From the NCBI GenBank assembly GCA_937880585.1, contig CALFMR010000017.1, positions 1 through 10,635 of the forward strand: a DNA stretch of 10,635 nt, in the 5' to 3' direction. This DNA is from an uncultured Acidobacteriota bacterium (GTDB taxonomy: Bacteria > Acidobacteriota > Vicinamibacteria > Vicinamibacterales > SCN-69-37). Shown here piece by piece: positions 1 to 6,299 of the stretch (the first letter of the stretch is position 1; the number at the start of each line of letters is the position of its first letter). The notes under the pieces were generated by a model, which saw only the letters and a list, made by a program, of their open reading frames with translations, did no database searches and was not told where the DNA came from. A program made the position numbers and the translations under genes.

Positions 1-134
1 GAGGCGAGCTCGTCGACGTCACCGTAGGCGTCGACGCGCGGATCGGCCTTCGAGACGCGAGTGCCGTCGAACAGTCCGGTCTCGCCGGCGTCGCCGGTGC
101 GCGTGTAGATGCGAGGGGCCGATCTCGTCGCCAC
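1..134 (-). CDS. Cob(I)alamin adenosyltransferase (PduO/MMAB type), 5' part only, runs off left edge
   Basis: This enzyme family transfers the adenosyl group of ATP to cob(I)alamin to make adenosylcobalamin in the cytoplasm. Only the first 44 codons are present. They read MATRSAPRIYTRTGDAGETG at the start, then a Leu-Phe-Asp-Gly loop, RVSK and RVDAYGDVDELA. This is the N-terminal ATP-binding signature of the family (TGDxGxT...GxRVxK...RVxAYGxVDEL). The start is GTG at 134-132, because an in-frame TGA lies just upstream at 146-144 and no other start fits between them. There is no Shine-Dalgarno sequence. A GATAAT box 12 nt upstream suggests a very short or leaderless transcript. It is divergent from mutY, with 89 bp between the starts. 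The family call is firm from the motifs. The catalytic C-terminal part lies outside the window. Confidence 0.85.
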   Translation of the reverse strand, partial: MATRSAPRIYTRTGDAGETGLFDGTRVSKADPRVDAYGDVDELA

Positions 135-145
135 GGGAGATCGTC

Positions 146-151
146 ATTATC
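146..151 (-). promoter_or_regulatory. Possible -10 box for the adenosyltransferase gene
   Basis: On the minus strand the sequence is GATAAT, five of six matches to TATAAT, ending 11 nt before the GTG start. Transcription would begin about 5 nt before the start codon, which fits the absence of a ribosome-binding site. No good -35 was seen, so this is weak. Confidence 0.3.
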
Positions 152-223
152 GCATCGGGACGGCCGTGGTCCCGGCGAGGAATCGCACCGCCGGCGATCG
201 GCGGACGGCATCTGTCGCCTATC

Positions 224-955
224 ATGCTGAACGTGCCACGTGCGCGAAAGACGCCGCCCCTGCCGGCCCCGGCGCTCCGCCGGTGGTTCCGGCGCCGGCT
301 GCTGCAGTGGTACGACAAACACGGCCGCGACCTGCCATGGCGCGAGACGCGCGACCCGTACCACATCCTCGTCTCCGAAGTGATGCTGCAGCAGACGCAG
401 GTCGATCGCGTGCTGCCGAAGTACCGCGAGTGGCTCGACCGCTATCCGACGTTCGAAGCGCTCGCCGAAGCGCCAGAGCACGACGCGGTGACGACGTGGT
501 ATCCGCTCGGGTACAACATCCGCCCGCGCCGGCTGCACGCCATCGCGCGTGAAGCGGTGGAGAGCTACGGCGGACAGCTTCCGCAGGACGAGGAAACGCT
601 CCTGTCGTTCAAGGGCATCGGCGAGTACACGGCCGGCGCGATTCGCAGCTTTGCGTTTGGGGAACGGGCCGCGATTCTCGACACGAACGTCGCGCGCGTG
701 CTGTTCCGCGTGTTCGTCGGACGCGGCGATCCGAAGTCGCACGCGATGAAGCGGCGTCTCTGGGACATCTCGTGGGCCGTGCTGCCGCACAAGCACGTGT
801 TCGATTTCAACCAGGCGCTGATGGACTTCGGCGCGACGGTCTGCTCGGCGCGCGCACCACAATGCCAGCCGTGCCCGCTGTCGTCGCGCTGCCGGACATA
901 TCCATTCGACGCGACGTCTTCGCGCCGCGCATCGAAAGTCACGACCCGTTCATGA
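224..955 (+). CDS. mutY: A/G-specific adenine DNA glycosylase MutY, short form without C-terminal domain
   Basis: MutY removes adenine mispaired with 8-oxoguanine and starts base excision repair. The 243-residue protein has LPWR (37-40), then SEVMLQQTQV (51-60) carrying the catalytic Glu52. A helix-hairpin-helix with GIGEYTAGAI lies at 131-140, followed by ILDTNVARV with the catalytic Asp153. The 4Fe-4S cysteines are C207, C214, C217 and C223, with the canonical x6/x2/x5 spacing. Where the classic enzyme has LGYY, this one has LGYN. The protein ends about 20 residues after the cluster, so the Nudix-like 8-oxoG-recognition domain of E. coli MutY (about 350 residues) is missing. A Nudix hydrolase gene begins inside its stop codon (ATGA). 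No clear Shine-Dalgarno precedes ATG 224; GTG at 233 is an alternative start. The family assignment is very secure. Confidence 0.95.
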   Translation: MLNVPRARKTPPLPAPALRRWFRRRLLQWYDKHGRDLPWRETRDPYHILVSEVMLQQTQVDRVLPKYREWLDRYPTFEALAEAPEHDAVTTWYPLGYNIRPRRLHAIAREAVESYGGQLPQDEETLLSFKGIGEYTAGAIRSFAFGERAAILDTNVARVLFRVFVGRGDPKSHAMKRRLWDISWAVLPHKHVFDFNQALMDFGATVCSARAPQCQPCPLSSRCRTYPFDATSSRRASKVTTRS

Positions 956-1353
956 CCGATTCATCCACTCCCATCGTCGTCCTGGCCGCCATCATCGAAG
1001 AGGACGGCCGCTTCCTGCTCTCGCGCCGGATGAAGGGCACGCACCTCGAATATCTGTGGGAGTTTCCCGGCGGCAAGTGCGAGCCCGGCGAATCGCACGA
1101 AGCATGCCTCGCGCGCGAGCTCCTCGAGGAGCTCGGCGTCACGGCGACCATCGGCGAGGAGATCTACACGACGGAGCACACATATCCGGAACGTGCCGTC
1201 CGCCTGCACTTCCGTCGCTGCAAGATTGATCGTCCGCCGCAACCCATCATGGGCCAGGAAATCCGCTGGGTCGACCGCGCCGAGCTCGAGACACTGCAGT
1301 TCCCGGCCGCGGACCTCGAGCTCGTACGGATGCTGGCCGCTTCGCGAAGTTAG
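952..1353 (+). CDS. MutT-like Nudix hydrolase (likely 8-oxo-dGTP or related NTP pyrophosphohydrolase)
   Basis: The 133-residue protein carries a complete Nudix box: G41-x5-E47-x7-R55-E56-x2-E59-E60-x-G62. It is preceded by WEFPGGK (36-42), as in the MutT group. Such enzymes hydrolyse a (deoxy)nucleoside triphosphate to the monophosphate and pyrophosphate. MutT itself clears 8-oxo-dGTP from the nucleotide pool. The start ATG at 952 overlaps the mutY stop as ATGA, so the two genes are probably translationally coupled. The frame is open further upstream, but that part lies inside mutY. Because the catalytic box is intact, this is an active-type hydrolase and not just a detached MutY C-terminal domain, which normally lacks the box. 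The exact substrate cannot be read from the sequence; CTP-type or 5-methyl-dCTP pyrophosphohydrolases share this architecture. Confidence 0.93.
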   Translation: MTDSSTPIVVLAAIIEEDGRFLLSRRMKGTHLEYLWEFPGGKCEPGESHEACLARELLEELGVTATIGEEIYTTEHTYPERAVRLHFRRCKIDRPPQPIMGQEIRWVDRAELETLQFPAADLELVRMLAASRS

Positions 1354-1359
1354 AAAGTC

Positions 1360-1407
1360 GAAGCCAGAAGCCAGACGTGGGTTCTGGTCTCACGCGAAGA
1401 CGCGAAG
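1360..1407. repeat. Short tandem duplications after the Nudix gene
   Basis: GAAGCCA occurs twice in tandem (1360-1366 and 1367-1373), and ACGCGAAG occurs twice in tandem (1392-1399 and 1400-1407). Between them, CCAGAA (1364-1369) and TTCTGG (1382-1387) can pair. The pattern resembles intergenic repeats common in some high-GC soil bacteria, but dispersal in this genome cannot be tested from one window. Confidence 0.45.
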
Positions 1408-1425
1408 GGACACACACTCTTTATG

Positions 1426-1463
1426 GAGACCGCCATGCCAGCGCGCGATGCATGGGCGGTCTC
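1426..1463 (+). repeat. Inverted repeat / hairpin downstream of the mutY-Nudix operon
   Basis: GAGACCGCC (1426-1434) pairs with GGCGGTCTC (1455-1463). ATG (1435-1437) and CAT (1451-1453) extend the stem past a one-base bulge (G1454), leaving a loop of 13 nt. It lies about 70 nt after the Nudix stop and could end transcription or stabilise the mRNA 3' end. No T-run follows, so it is not a classical intrinsic terminator. Confidence 0.5.
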
Positions 1464-1481
1464 GTGCTGGCCCGAGATGGC

Positions 1482-1511
1482 TTGACTCACAGTCGCGACA
1501 CGACATATCGT
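1482..1511 (+). promoter_or_regulatory. Possible sigma70-like promoter before the ADOP relic
   Basis: TTGACT (1482-1487) and TATCGT (1506-1511) are separated by 18 bp, with 5/6 and 4/6 matches to the consensus boxes. An imperfect inverted repeat (1494-1517) covers the -10 box. It would drive the permease relic that starts about 20 nt downstream, so it may be a leftover. Confidence 0.3.
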
Positions 1512-1517
1512 GTGGCG
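1494..1517. promoter_or_regulatory. Inverted repeat, possible operator over the -10 box
   Basis: The arms are CGCGACACGA (1494-1503) and TCGTGTGGCG (1508-1517) around CATA, with a single mismatch pair (G1497/G1514). A two-fold symmetric site over a -10 box is typical of a repressor operator. No regulator can be named. Confidence 0.35.
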
Positions 1518-1532
1518 TCATAGCCTCTGACG

Positions 1533-1674
1533 ATGCCGCGACAGTCTCTCGGCGATCGTTTACCGCTGGCTGCTACGGATCTTCCCTGCTGAATTCCGCG
1601 GCGACTTCGGCAGCGACATGCTGGCGGACTTCGCCGACCAGCGCGCCGATGCACGGGCCTGCGTATTCTTCTGA
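1533..1674 (+). pseudogene. Decayed N-terminal fragment of an ADOP-type ABC permease
   Basis: The frame ending at TGA 1672-1674 reads YRWLLRIFPAEFRGDFGSD and then MLADFADQRADAR. This is the amphipathic N-terminal segment (LYRxLLRLYPxxFRxxFGxEM) found in front of the first membrane helix in many acidobacterial duplicated orphan permeases. No intact start exists in this frame: an in-frame TGA sits just upstream. The only nearby ATG (1533) is in a different frame, and losing one C after it would restore M-R-D-S-L-S in frame. The fragment stops after about 45 codons, and none of the roughly 800-residue permease follows. It is therefore read as a relic left by deletion. Recognition rests on one short motif, so the confidence is moderate. 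Confidence 0.6.
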
Positions 1675-1700
1675 AGACGTCTTGCCTGACGGCCGGACAT

Positions 1701-1731
1701 TGACGGTCGGTCTCGAACGGACCGACCGTCA
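1701..1731. repeat. Perfect 12-bp inverted repeat with 7-nt loop
   Basis: TGACGGTCGGTC (1701-1712) pairs perfectly with GACCGACCGTCA (1720-1731) around TCGAACG. It sits between the ADOP relic and the DsbA-like gene, 70 bp before that gene's start. There is no T-tract, so it is not a plain terminator. It could be an operator, an RNA hairpin in the leader of the DsbA-like gene, or the remnant end of a mobile element. Confidence 0.6.
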
Positions 1732-1787
1732 CAGATGGCACGGGCTCGCGCATTTTGCCATCGTAGCTGTCTCACGCGCTCGGGCCT

Positions 1788-1792
1788 AGGAG
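1788..1792 (+). promoter_or_regulatory. Ribosome-binding site of the DsbA-like gene
   Basis: AGGAG lies 8 nt before the ATG at 1801. This fixes the start of the next gene, whose first codons encode the membrane anchor. Confidence 0.7.
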
Positions 1793-1800
1793 TGTAGACC

Positions 1801-2481
1801 ATGTCATTGAAGCGGATAAGCAGCGCTCTCGACATCACCGCAGCCGTCGCTATGATCGGTTGTTCGGTTTACGTAGCGTGGCTCTTGGGAATGTCTCGAC
1901 GGCCCGCCTCAGGGGCCGTTCCCGTCCCGACCGAACCAATCTCCATTGACGGGGCGTCTGTTCGTGGCTCGTCGAACGCCGCCGTGACGGTCATTGAGTT
2001 CGCGGACTTTCAGTGTCCGTACTGCGGCACCTTCCAGCGCGACTCATTTCCTGAAATCGATGCCAAGTACGTCGCTCAAGGGCGCATACGCTGGGCATTC
2101 AGAAATTTGCCGCTTTCTGGGATACACGCGTTCGCGACCGGCGCCGCGGCTGCTGCGTCGTGTGCTTCCAAACTTGGCGCATTCTGGCCGTACGAGGACT
2201 TGCTGTTTCGGCATCAAGCCGAATTGGCGACTGCTGACCTTAGACGCTACGCTCACGATTTGCGTCTCGATGACAGCGCGTTCGGCACATGCCTCGATGG
2301 CGGCGGATGGCGAGTGGCCGATGATGTGGCAGCCGCGCGTGCGTTGGGAATAAATAGCACTCCAACGTTCCTCGTGGGCAGAATGGAGGGCGCGAAGGTT
2401 CGCGTTGTCCAGCGACTATCTGGCGCCGTTCCACTGGAGCAATTTGAGGGCGTGCTTGAAGCCGTAATGAAGGGAGGCTAG
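1801..2481 (+). CDS. Membrane-anchored DsbA-family thioredoxin-like protein
   Basis: The 226-residue protein begins with a short positive stretch (KR at 4-5) and one hydrophobic segment at about 11-31, consistent with a signal anchor holding the rest outside the membrane. The thioredoxin fold follows: IEFADFQCPYCGTF (65-78) carries the CPYC active site (C72, C75). A helical insert spans about 105-170, and the cis-proline loop is STPTFLVG (186-193, Pro188). This is the Thioredoxin_4/DsbA-like group, which oxidises or shuffles disulfides in exported proteins. Two extra cysteines, C121 and C164, lie in the helical insert. No DsbB or VKOR partner is in the window. The VWFA-related gene starts 12 nt downstream and encodes an exported protein with several cysteines, so it is a plausible client and operon mate. 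GC content looks lower than in the neighbours. Confidence 0.88.
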   Translation: MSLKRISSALDITAAVAMIGCSVYVAWLLGMSRRPASGAVPVPTEPISIDGASVRGSSNAAVTVIEFADFQCPYCGTFQRDSFPEIDAKYVAQGRIRWAFRNLPLSGIHAFATGAAAAASCASKLGAFWPYEDLLFRHQAELATADLRRYAHDLRLDDSAFGTCLDGGGWRVADDVAAARALGINSTPTFLVGRMEGAKVRVVQRLSGAVPLEQFEGVLEAVMKGG

Positions 2482-2493
2482 GCTATTCCGACC

Positions 2494-4395
2494 GTGTCGC
2501 GGATGACTAGGGCGGGTCGCGCCGCGCTTGGAGCGTTGGGATGCGCGCTAATGTGCTCGGCGGCATTGTCCGGACATGTTGCAGCGCAGACATTCCGCGC
2601 TGCCGTCGATGTCGTGCGACTCGACGTGTCGGTGCTCGACAAGCATCGCGAGCCCGTTCGTGGGTTGCGCGCGTCCGACTTCACCGTGCTGGAAGACGGT
2701 CAGCCACGGCCGGTCGTCGCGTTCAGTGCCGTTGAGCTGCCAGCGGCCCCCGCGCCTGGAACGCCGTGGATGCGCGACGCCGGCACCGACGTCGCGACCA
2801 ACGCGGTCCCCGAAGAAGGCCGGCTCGTCGTCATCGTCATCGACCGGTCGGTGCGCTTCGAGGATCTGCCGCTCGCGCGTGCCGTCGCGCGCCAAGCCAT
2901 CGAACAACTCGGCCCGGGCGATCTCGCGTCGCTCGTCTTCACGTCGGAGTACGGCAATGCCGGCATCCCGCAGAACTTCACCGCGGACCGCGCGCGGCTG
3001 CTGGCGGCCGTCGACCGGCCAATTGCCGCCGTCGAAAGCGACGCCGACCCGACGCGGCGAGGCGGCTGTTACTGCAATCTCTGTGTGATGGAGGCGATTA
3101 CGCGCATCGCCGACACGGTGCGCGACGTGCCGGGCCGGCGCAAGGTCATGCTGTTCATCAGCAGCAGCTTCAAGGGATGGGACGGCGGCGTGCCGACCGG
3201 CCCGACGTCCACGCCGTTCGCACCGTGCGCGTTCTCACTGCGCATGGCGCGCGAGAAGCTGACGCGCGCCGCCGGACTCGCGAACCTCACGATCCACACG
3301 CTGAACCCGATGGGACTCACGACGGGCGGCGCGGGCCCCGTCGGTCACCTGCTCGCCGACCTCACCGGCGGCCGCGCGATTGCGTCGACGAACGCGCCCG
3401 AAGCCGTTGTCCCGGCGATCTTCCACGAAAGCGCGTCGTACTACCTCATCGGCTTCCAGCCCGCCGATCCATCGGACACGGGCACGCACCGGCTCGAGGT
3501 GAAGGTCGATCGCGACGAGGTCCTGGTACGCGCGCGGACGGGTTACGACTCGTCTTCCACGCGGGCGACTACGAACGGACCGGCGAGGGATGAAGCACGC
3601 GTGCCGGCGGCGGCCATCGACGGAGTGCTGCCCGCGACCGGCATCCCCCTGCGCATCACCGCCGTGCCCTTTGCCGCGTCGCGTGGCGGGAAGAATGCCA
3701 TCGTCGCGATCGCGATTGGCGCGCGTGTGGACGCGTCGTCGACCGCGCCGGTGCGCCTCAACGTGCTGACGGCCGCGTTCGACCCGCACGGTGCCGGCGT
3801 CGGCCGGCCGGAGCATCAGACGATCGCGGTCAGATCGCGGAGATCACAGCGCGGTCCCGTCGACTGCGAAGTCCTTTCACGGCTGGCGCTCCCGCCGGGC
3901 CACTACGAAATCCGCGCCGGCGTCGATGCCCCCGCGCTCGGCACACGCGGCACCGTCTTCACGTTCGTCGACGTGCCCGACTTTTCGAACACGCCGCTGT
4001 CGGTGTCAGGCCCCACGATCGCGATCGAGCCGCCGCGCGGCTCGACGCCGACCGAGACGTTCGCAGACATCCTGCCCGTCATCCCCTCGTCGCGCCGCCG
4101 GCTCACGCAGGCCGACGCGGCGACGCTGTTCCTGCGCATTCATGAAGGCGGAAGGGACAAGGCGTCGGCCGTCCACGTCCGCACGCGCATCGTCGATGCC
4201 CTGGGCGCAACGGTCGTCACTCACGACGAACTGCTGCCCGCGTCCACCTTCCAGCCGACGCGCGAAGCCGACTCCCAGATGGACCTGCCCGTTCGCCGCC
4301 TGACGGTCGGCGACTATCTGGTGCGCACGGATGTCAGCACGGATGGCGCGTTGGCAACGGTCGATGCGCGCATCTCGGTCGGCGAGGAAAACTGA
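2494..4395 (+). CDS. Secreted VWFA-related domain protein (acidobacterial type)
   Basis: The 633-residue protein has a signal peptide (hydrophobic 10-27, likely cleaved after HVAA at 28-31). A strand-rich N-terminal piece follows, with DVSVLDKHREPVRGLRASDF and the FTVLEDG motif typical of this group. The von Willebrand A-like domain spans about 110-350. Its first strand is VVIVIDRSVRF, so Asp117 and Ser119 of the MIDAS (DxSxS) are kept but the last Ser is Arg121. GRRKVMLFISSSF is at 214-226. The domain ends with YYLIGFQP (316-323) and a VRARTGYD element, a hallmark of TIGR03436-like proteins. A CYCNLC cluster is at 192-197, with another Cys at 245. The C-terminal 280 residues are unrecognised and look strand-rich. 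The GTG at 2494 is used here; ATG 2503 is an alternative. AGGGAGG lies 17 nt upstream of the GTG, which is rather far. The biological role of the family is unknown. Confidence 0.85.
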   Translation: MSRMTRAGRAALGALGCALMCSAALSGHVAAQTFRAAVDVVRLDVSVLDKHREPVRGLRASDFTVLEDGQPRPVVAFSAVELPAAPAPGTPWMRDAGTDVATNAVPEEGRLVVIVIDRSVRFEDLPLARAVARQAIEQLGPGDLASLVFTSEYGNAGIPQNFTADRARLLAAVDRPIAAVESDADPTRRGGCYCNLCVMEAITRIADTVRDVPGRRKVMLFISSSFKGWDGGVPTGPTSTPFAPCAFSLRMAREKLTRAAGLANLTIHTLNPMGLTTGGAGPVGHLLADLTGGRAIASTNAPEAVVPAIFHESASYYLIGFQPADPSDTGTHRLEVKVDRDEVLVRARTGYDSSSTRATTNGPARDEARVPAAAIDGVLPATGIPLRITAVPFAASRGGKNAIVAIAIGARVDASSTAPVRLNVLTAAFDPHGAGVGRPEHQTIAVRSRRSQRGPVDCEVLSRLALPPGHYEIRAGVDAPALGTRGTVFTFVDVPDFSNTPLSVSGPTIAIEPPRGSTPTETFADILPVIPSSRRRLTQADAATLFLRIHEGGRDKASAVHVRTRIVDALGATVVTHDELLPASTFQPTREADSQMDLPVRRLTVGDYLVRTDVSTDGALATVDARISVGEEN

Positions 4396-4437
4396 AACGC
4401 CGCTCGTGGTCCCGACGATGCGCCGCGACGTCCCGTC

Positions 4438-5247
4438 TTACTTCTCCTTCGCAGAAGCCAGCGAGACCGCCGCCTCCGCGGTCAGCATCCGGAACGTGAA
4501 CGTCTCGAGGAAATACAGTTCGACGGCTGTGGCGGTGTGGCCCTGATAGCCAATCGAGAAATCCTGTCCGAGATCCAGCTCGAAATCGCCGCCGCGCGTC
4601 GTGAGCACGAGTCCGCCCTCGATGGCGGGCGCCCAAATGATCCCGCCGTCCACGAGTCGCTCGATGTGATGAAGGATGGGATATCCCTCGTCGCTTCCGC
4701 CGCTGACGACGGTGTAGGCGTCGGCGCCGAGCGCGAGCGCGTACGGGCCCTCGACGCCCGCGAGACGTAACTGGCTGATCGCCTGCGCGACCGCTTCCGG
4801 ATACCGCTTGACGCTCGATGGCAGCACGATGGGCGCGTGATTGCTGCCCTCGCGAATGCCTTGAATTCCCGCCGCAGCGTAGCCATCGACGACCGCGCGA
4901 TCTTCGGCGAAGGCGATCGCGCGCGCCGCTTCTTTCAGCGGCGACCAATCCGAATCCGTCGCACCGCGCTCCACGTCGTCAATGGCCTGACGCGTGAGCT
5001 CGAACGGCGCTCGCAGCTCGACGACGGCTTTCGCGTCACGCAGGAACGCCCGGATGCCGTCACGGTTCGCGGCGATCTCGTGTCCGTGCCCGGTGCCGAC
5101 CGCCGCGAGTCCGACGCCCTTCGCCTCGGGCACGTCCACGACACGCCGCGCCGCCAGGTGCCGCTTGAGCGTGCGGGATGCTTCCGCCTCGATTTGAACC
5201 CAGGCGCGATCGGAGATTGGGGCGAGTTCGCGATGAAGATTGTTCAT
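4438..5247 (-). CDS. Family 1 encapsulin nanocompartment shell protein
   Basis: This is an HK97-fold shell protein that self-assembles into a hollow icosahedral compartment in the cytoplasm around tagged cargo. The 269 residues match the usual length. Landmarks are MNNLHRELAPISDRAWVQIE at the N-terminus (the helix that binds cargo peptides), RRVVDV (34-39), VERGATDSDWSPLKEAA (92-108), GYAAAGIQGI (122-131), GVEGPYALALGADAY (164-178), GGDFELDLGQDFSIGY (219-234) and the C-terminal ETFTFR (248-253). The flavin-binding Trp of the Thermotoga shell (W87, in DLWELDNLERG) falls on a non-aromatic residue here (RQAIDDVERG), as in mycobacterial-type encapsulins. The start ATG overlaps the DyP stop as ATGA; the upstream AGACAGG is a weak ribosome-binding site, so translational coupling is likely. 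The cargo is the peroxidase encoded just upstream. Confidence 0.96.
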   Translation of the reverse strand: MNNLHRELAPISDRAWVQIEAEASRTLKRHLAARRVVDVPEAKGVGLAAVGTGHGHEIAANRDGIRAFLRDAKAVVELRAPFELTRQAIDDVERGATDSDWSPLKEAARAIAFAEDRAVVDGYAAAGIQGIREGSNHAPIVLPSSVKRYPEAVAQAISQLRLAGVEGPYALALGADAYTVVSGGSDEGYPILHHIERLVDGGIIWAPAIEGGLVLTTRGGDFELDLGQDFSIGYQGHTATAVELYFLETFTFRMLTAEAAVSLASAKEK

Positions 5248-6299
5248 GGCCTGTCTTTCGTTTTCAGGGAGCCGATACGGAGTGATCCGTCGTTCGAGGG
5301 TCGAGAAGATGACGACGAGTCCGCGCGCGTGGACACGCTCGCGCGTTGAACATCAGACGATGGCGGCGCGGCGGATGCCAACTGATCGAGAAACGTCGCT
5401 GAAGGCACGAAGAACAGCGTACCGGTGACGGCGCGGCTGAAGTCGAGCAGCCGATCGTAATTGCCCGGTGGCCGGCCGACGAACATGTTCTCGAGCATCT
5501 GCTCGATTCGGTGTGGCGACCGCGCATAGCCGATGAAATACGTGCCGAACTCGCCCTTGCCGACGTCGCCGAACGGCATGTTGTCGCGCACGATGTCGAG
5601 CTCTTCTCCGTTTTCGACGATGGTCGTCAACGCGTTGTGCGCATAGGTCGGTTTGACGGCGTCGTCCAACTCGACATCGGAGAGCTTGTGTCGCCCGATG
5701 ATGCGTTCCTGCTCAGCGACCGGCAGGTCGTTCCATCGGGTCAGGTCGTGCAGATACTTCTGGACGATCACATAGCTGCCGCCGGCGAACTCGGCATCCT
5801 CGTCGCCGACGACGACTGCATCGATGGCCGCTTGCCCCGTGGGGTTCTCGGTCCCGTCCACGAAGCCGATCAAGTCGCGGTCGTCGAAGTAGTTGAAGCC
5901 GTGCACTTCGTCCACGACCGACACGGCGCCGCCCAACCGCGACATGATCTCGGTGGCCAGCTCGAAGCAGAGATCCATGCGCGCCGCGCGAATGTGAAAG
6001 AGGACGTCGCCCGGCGTCGACACCGCGTGATGCTGGCCGCGGATCTCCCGGAACGGATGCAGGCCTTTCGGCCTCGGCGCGTCGAAGATCCGATCCCACG
6101 CACCGGAACCCACGCCGACGACGCAGGAGAGACGGCCGTCGAGATCGCGAAAGCCGACGGCGCGCACGAGCGAGGCGAGGTCGCTGCACACGGCGCGAAC
6201 CGCCGCGTCGCCGCTGGGTTCGGGACCAACGGTGGCGACGAGAAAAATAGCGGCCCGGGTGAGCTGGGCGATGACGGGTTGCGGATCAGCCGACGGCAC
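5244..6299 (-). CDS. DyP-type haem peroxidase with encapsulin cargo-loading peptide
   Basis: Dye-decolourising peroxidases use haem and H2O2 to oxidise bulky organic substrates. Numbering from the GTG start (351 residues), the GFVDGTENP signature is at 145-153 with the distal Asp148. The proximal haem ligand is His221 (KPTYAHNAL) and the distal Arg238 is in RDNMPFG. The spacing Asp-His 73 and His-Arg 17 fits DypB-like enzymes. GTYFIGYARSP and NMFVGRPPGNYDRLLDFS follow. After a Ser-rich linker the C-terminus ends DGSLRIGSLKTKDRP, the classical encapsulin targeting peptide (GSLxIGSLK). The GTG at 6299 is chosen because AAGGAG lies 6 nt upstream and typical homologues begin just before this point. 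The frame is open to ATG 6350, which would add 17 residues without a ribosome-binding site. The stop overlaps the encapsulin start. Confidence 0.95.
   Translation of the reverse strand: MPSADPQPVIAQLTRAAIFLVATVGPEPSGDAAVRAVCSDLASLVRAVGFRDLDGRLSCVVGVGSGAWDRIFDAPRPKGLHPFREIRGQHHAVSTPGDVLFHIRAARMDLCFELATEIMSRLGGAVSVVDEVHGFNYFDDRDLIGFVDGTENPTGQAAIDAVVVGDEDAEFAGGSYVIVQKYLHDLTRWNDLPVAEQERIIGRHKLSDVELDDAVKPTYAHNALTTIVENGEELDIVRDNMPFGDVGKGEFGTYFIGYARSPHRIEQMLENMFVGRPPGNYDRLLDFSRAVTGTLFFVPSATFLDQLASAAPPSSDVQRASVSTRADSSSSSRPSNDGSLRIGSLKTKDRP

Larger units (their letters stand above)
1354..1800. other. 447-bp gene-poor gap between the Nudix gene and the DsbA-like gene
   Basis: No intact gene was found here. 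In order, the gap holds tandem short repeats (1360-1407), a hairpin (1426-1463), a possible promoter with an inverted repeat (1482-1517), a decayed ADOP permease N-terminus (1533-1674), and a second perfect hairpin (1701-1731). The Shine-Dalgarno of the next gene is at 1788-1792. Base composition drops from the strongly GC-rich flanks. The contents suggest a site of past insertion and decay. Confidence 0.6.

Noticed and set aside
109..552. A 147-codon open frame overlapping the start of mutY
   Set aside because: It is out of frame with mutY and has Arg/Ala-rich composition and no motif. The adenosyltransferase and mutY explain this DNA.
1426..1731. Two hairpins considered as the ends of an insertion sequence
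   Set aside because: The two hairpins have different sequences, there is no transposase frame between them, and no target-site duplication was found.
1193..1789. A 198-codon open frame spanning the Nudix gene end and the gap
   Set aside because: It is out of frame with the Nudix gene, and its composition and lack of motifs indicate chance. The recognisable permease relic lies in a different frame.
2766..3593. A 275-codon open frame inside the VWFA-related gene
   Set aside because: It overlaps the real frame with signal peptide and domain motifs. Its own translation is Arg-rich without domains.
4396..4437. Short gap between convergent genes examined for a bidirectional terminator
   Set aside because: No stem of useful length or T-run was found in these 42 bases.
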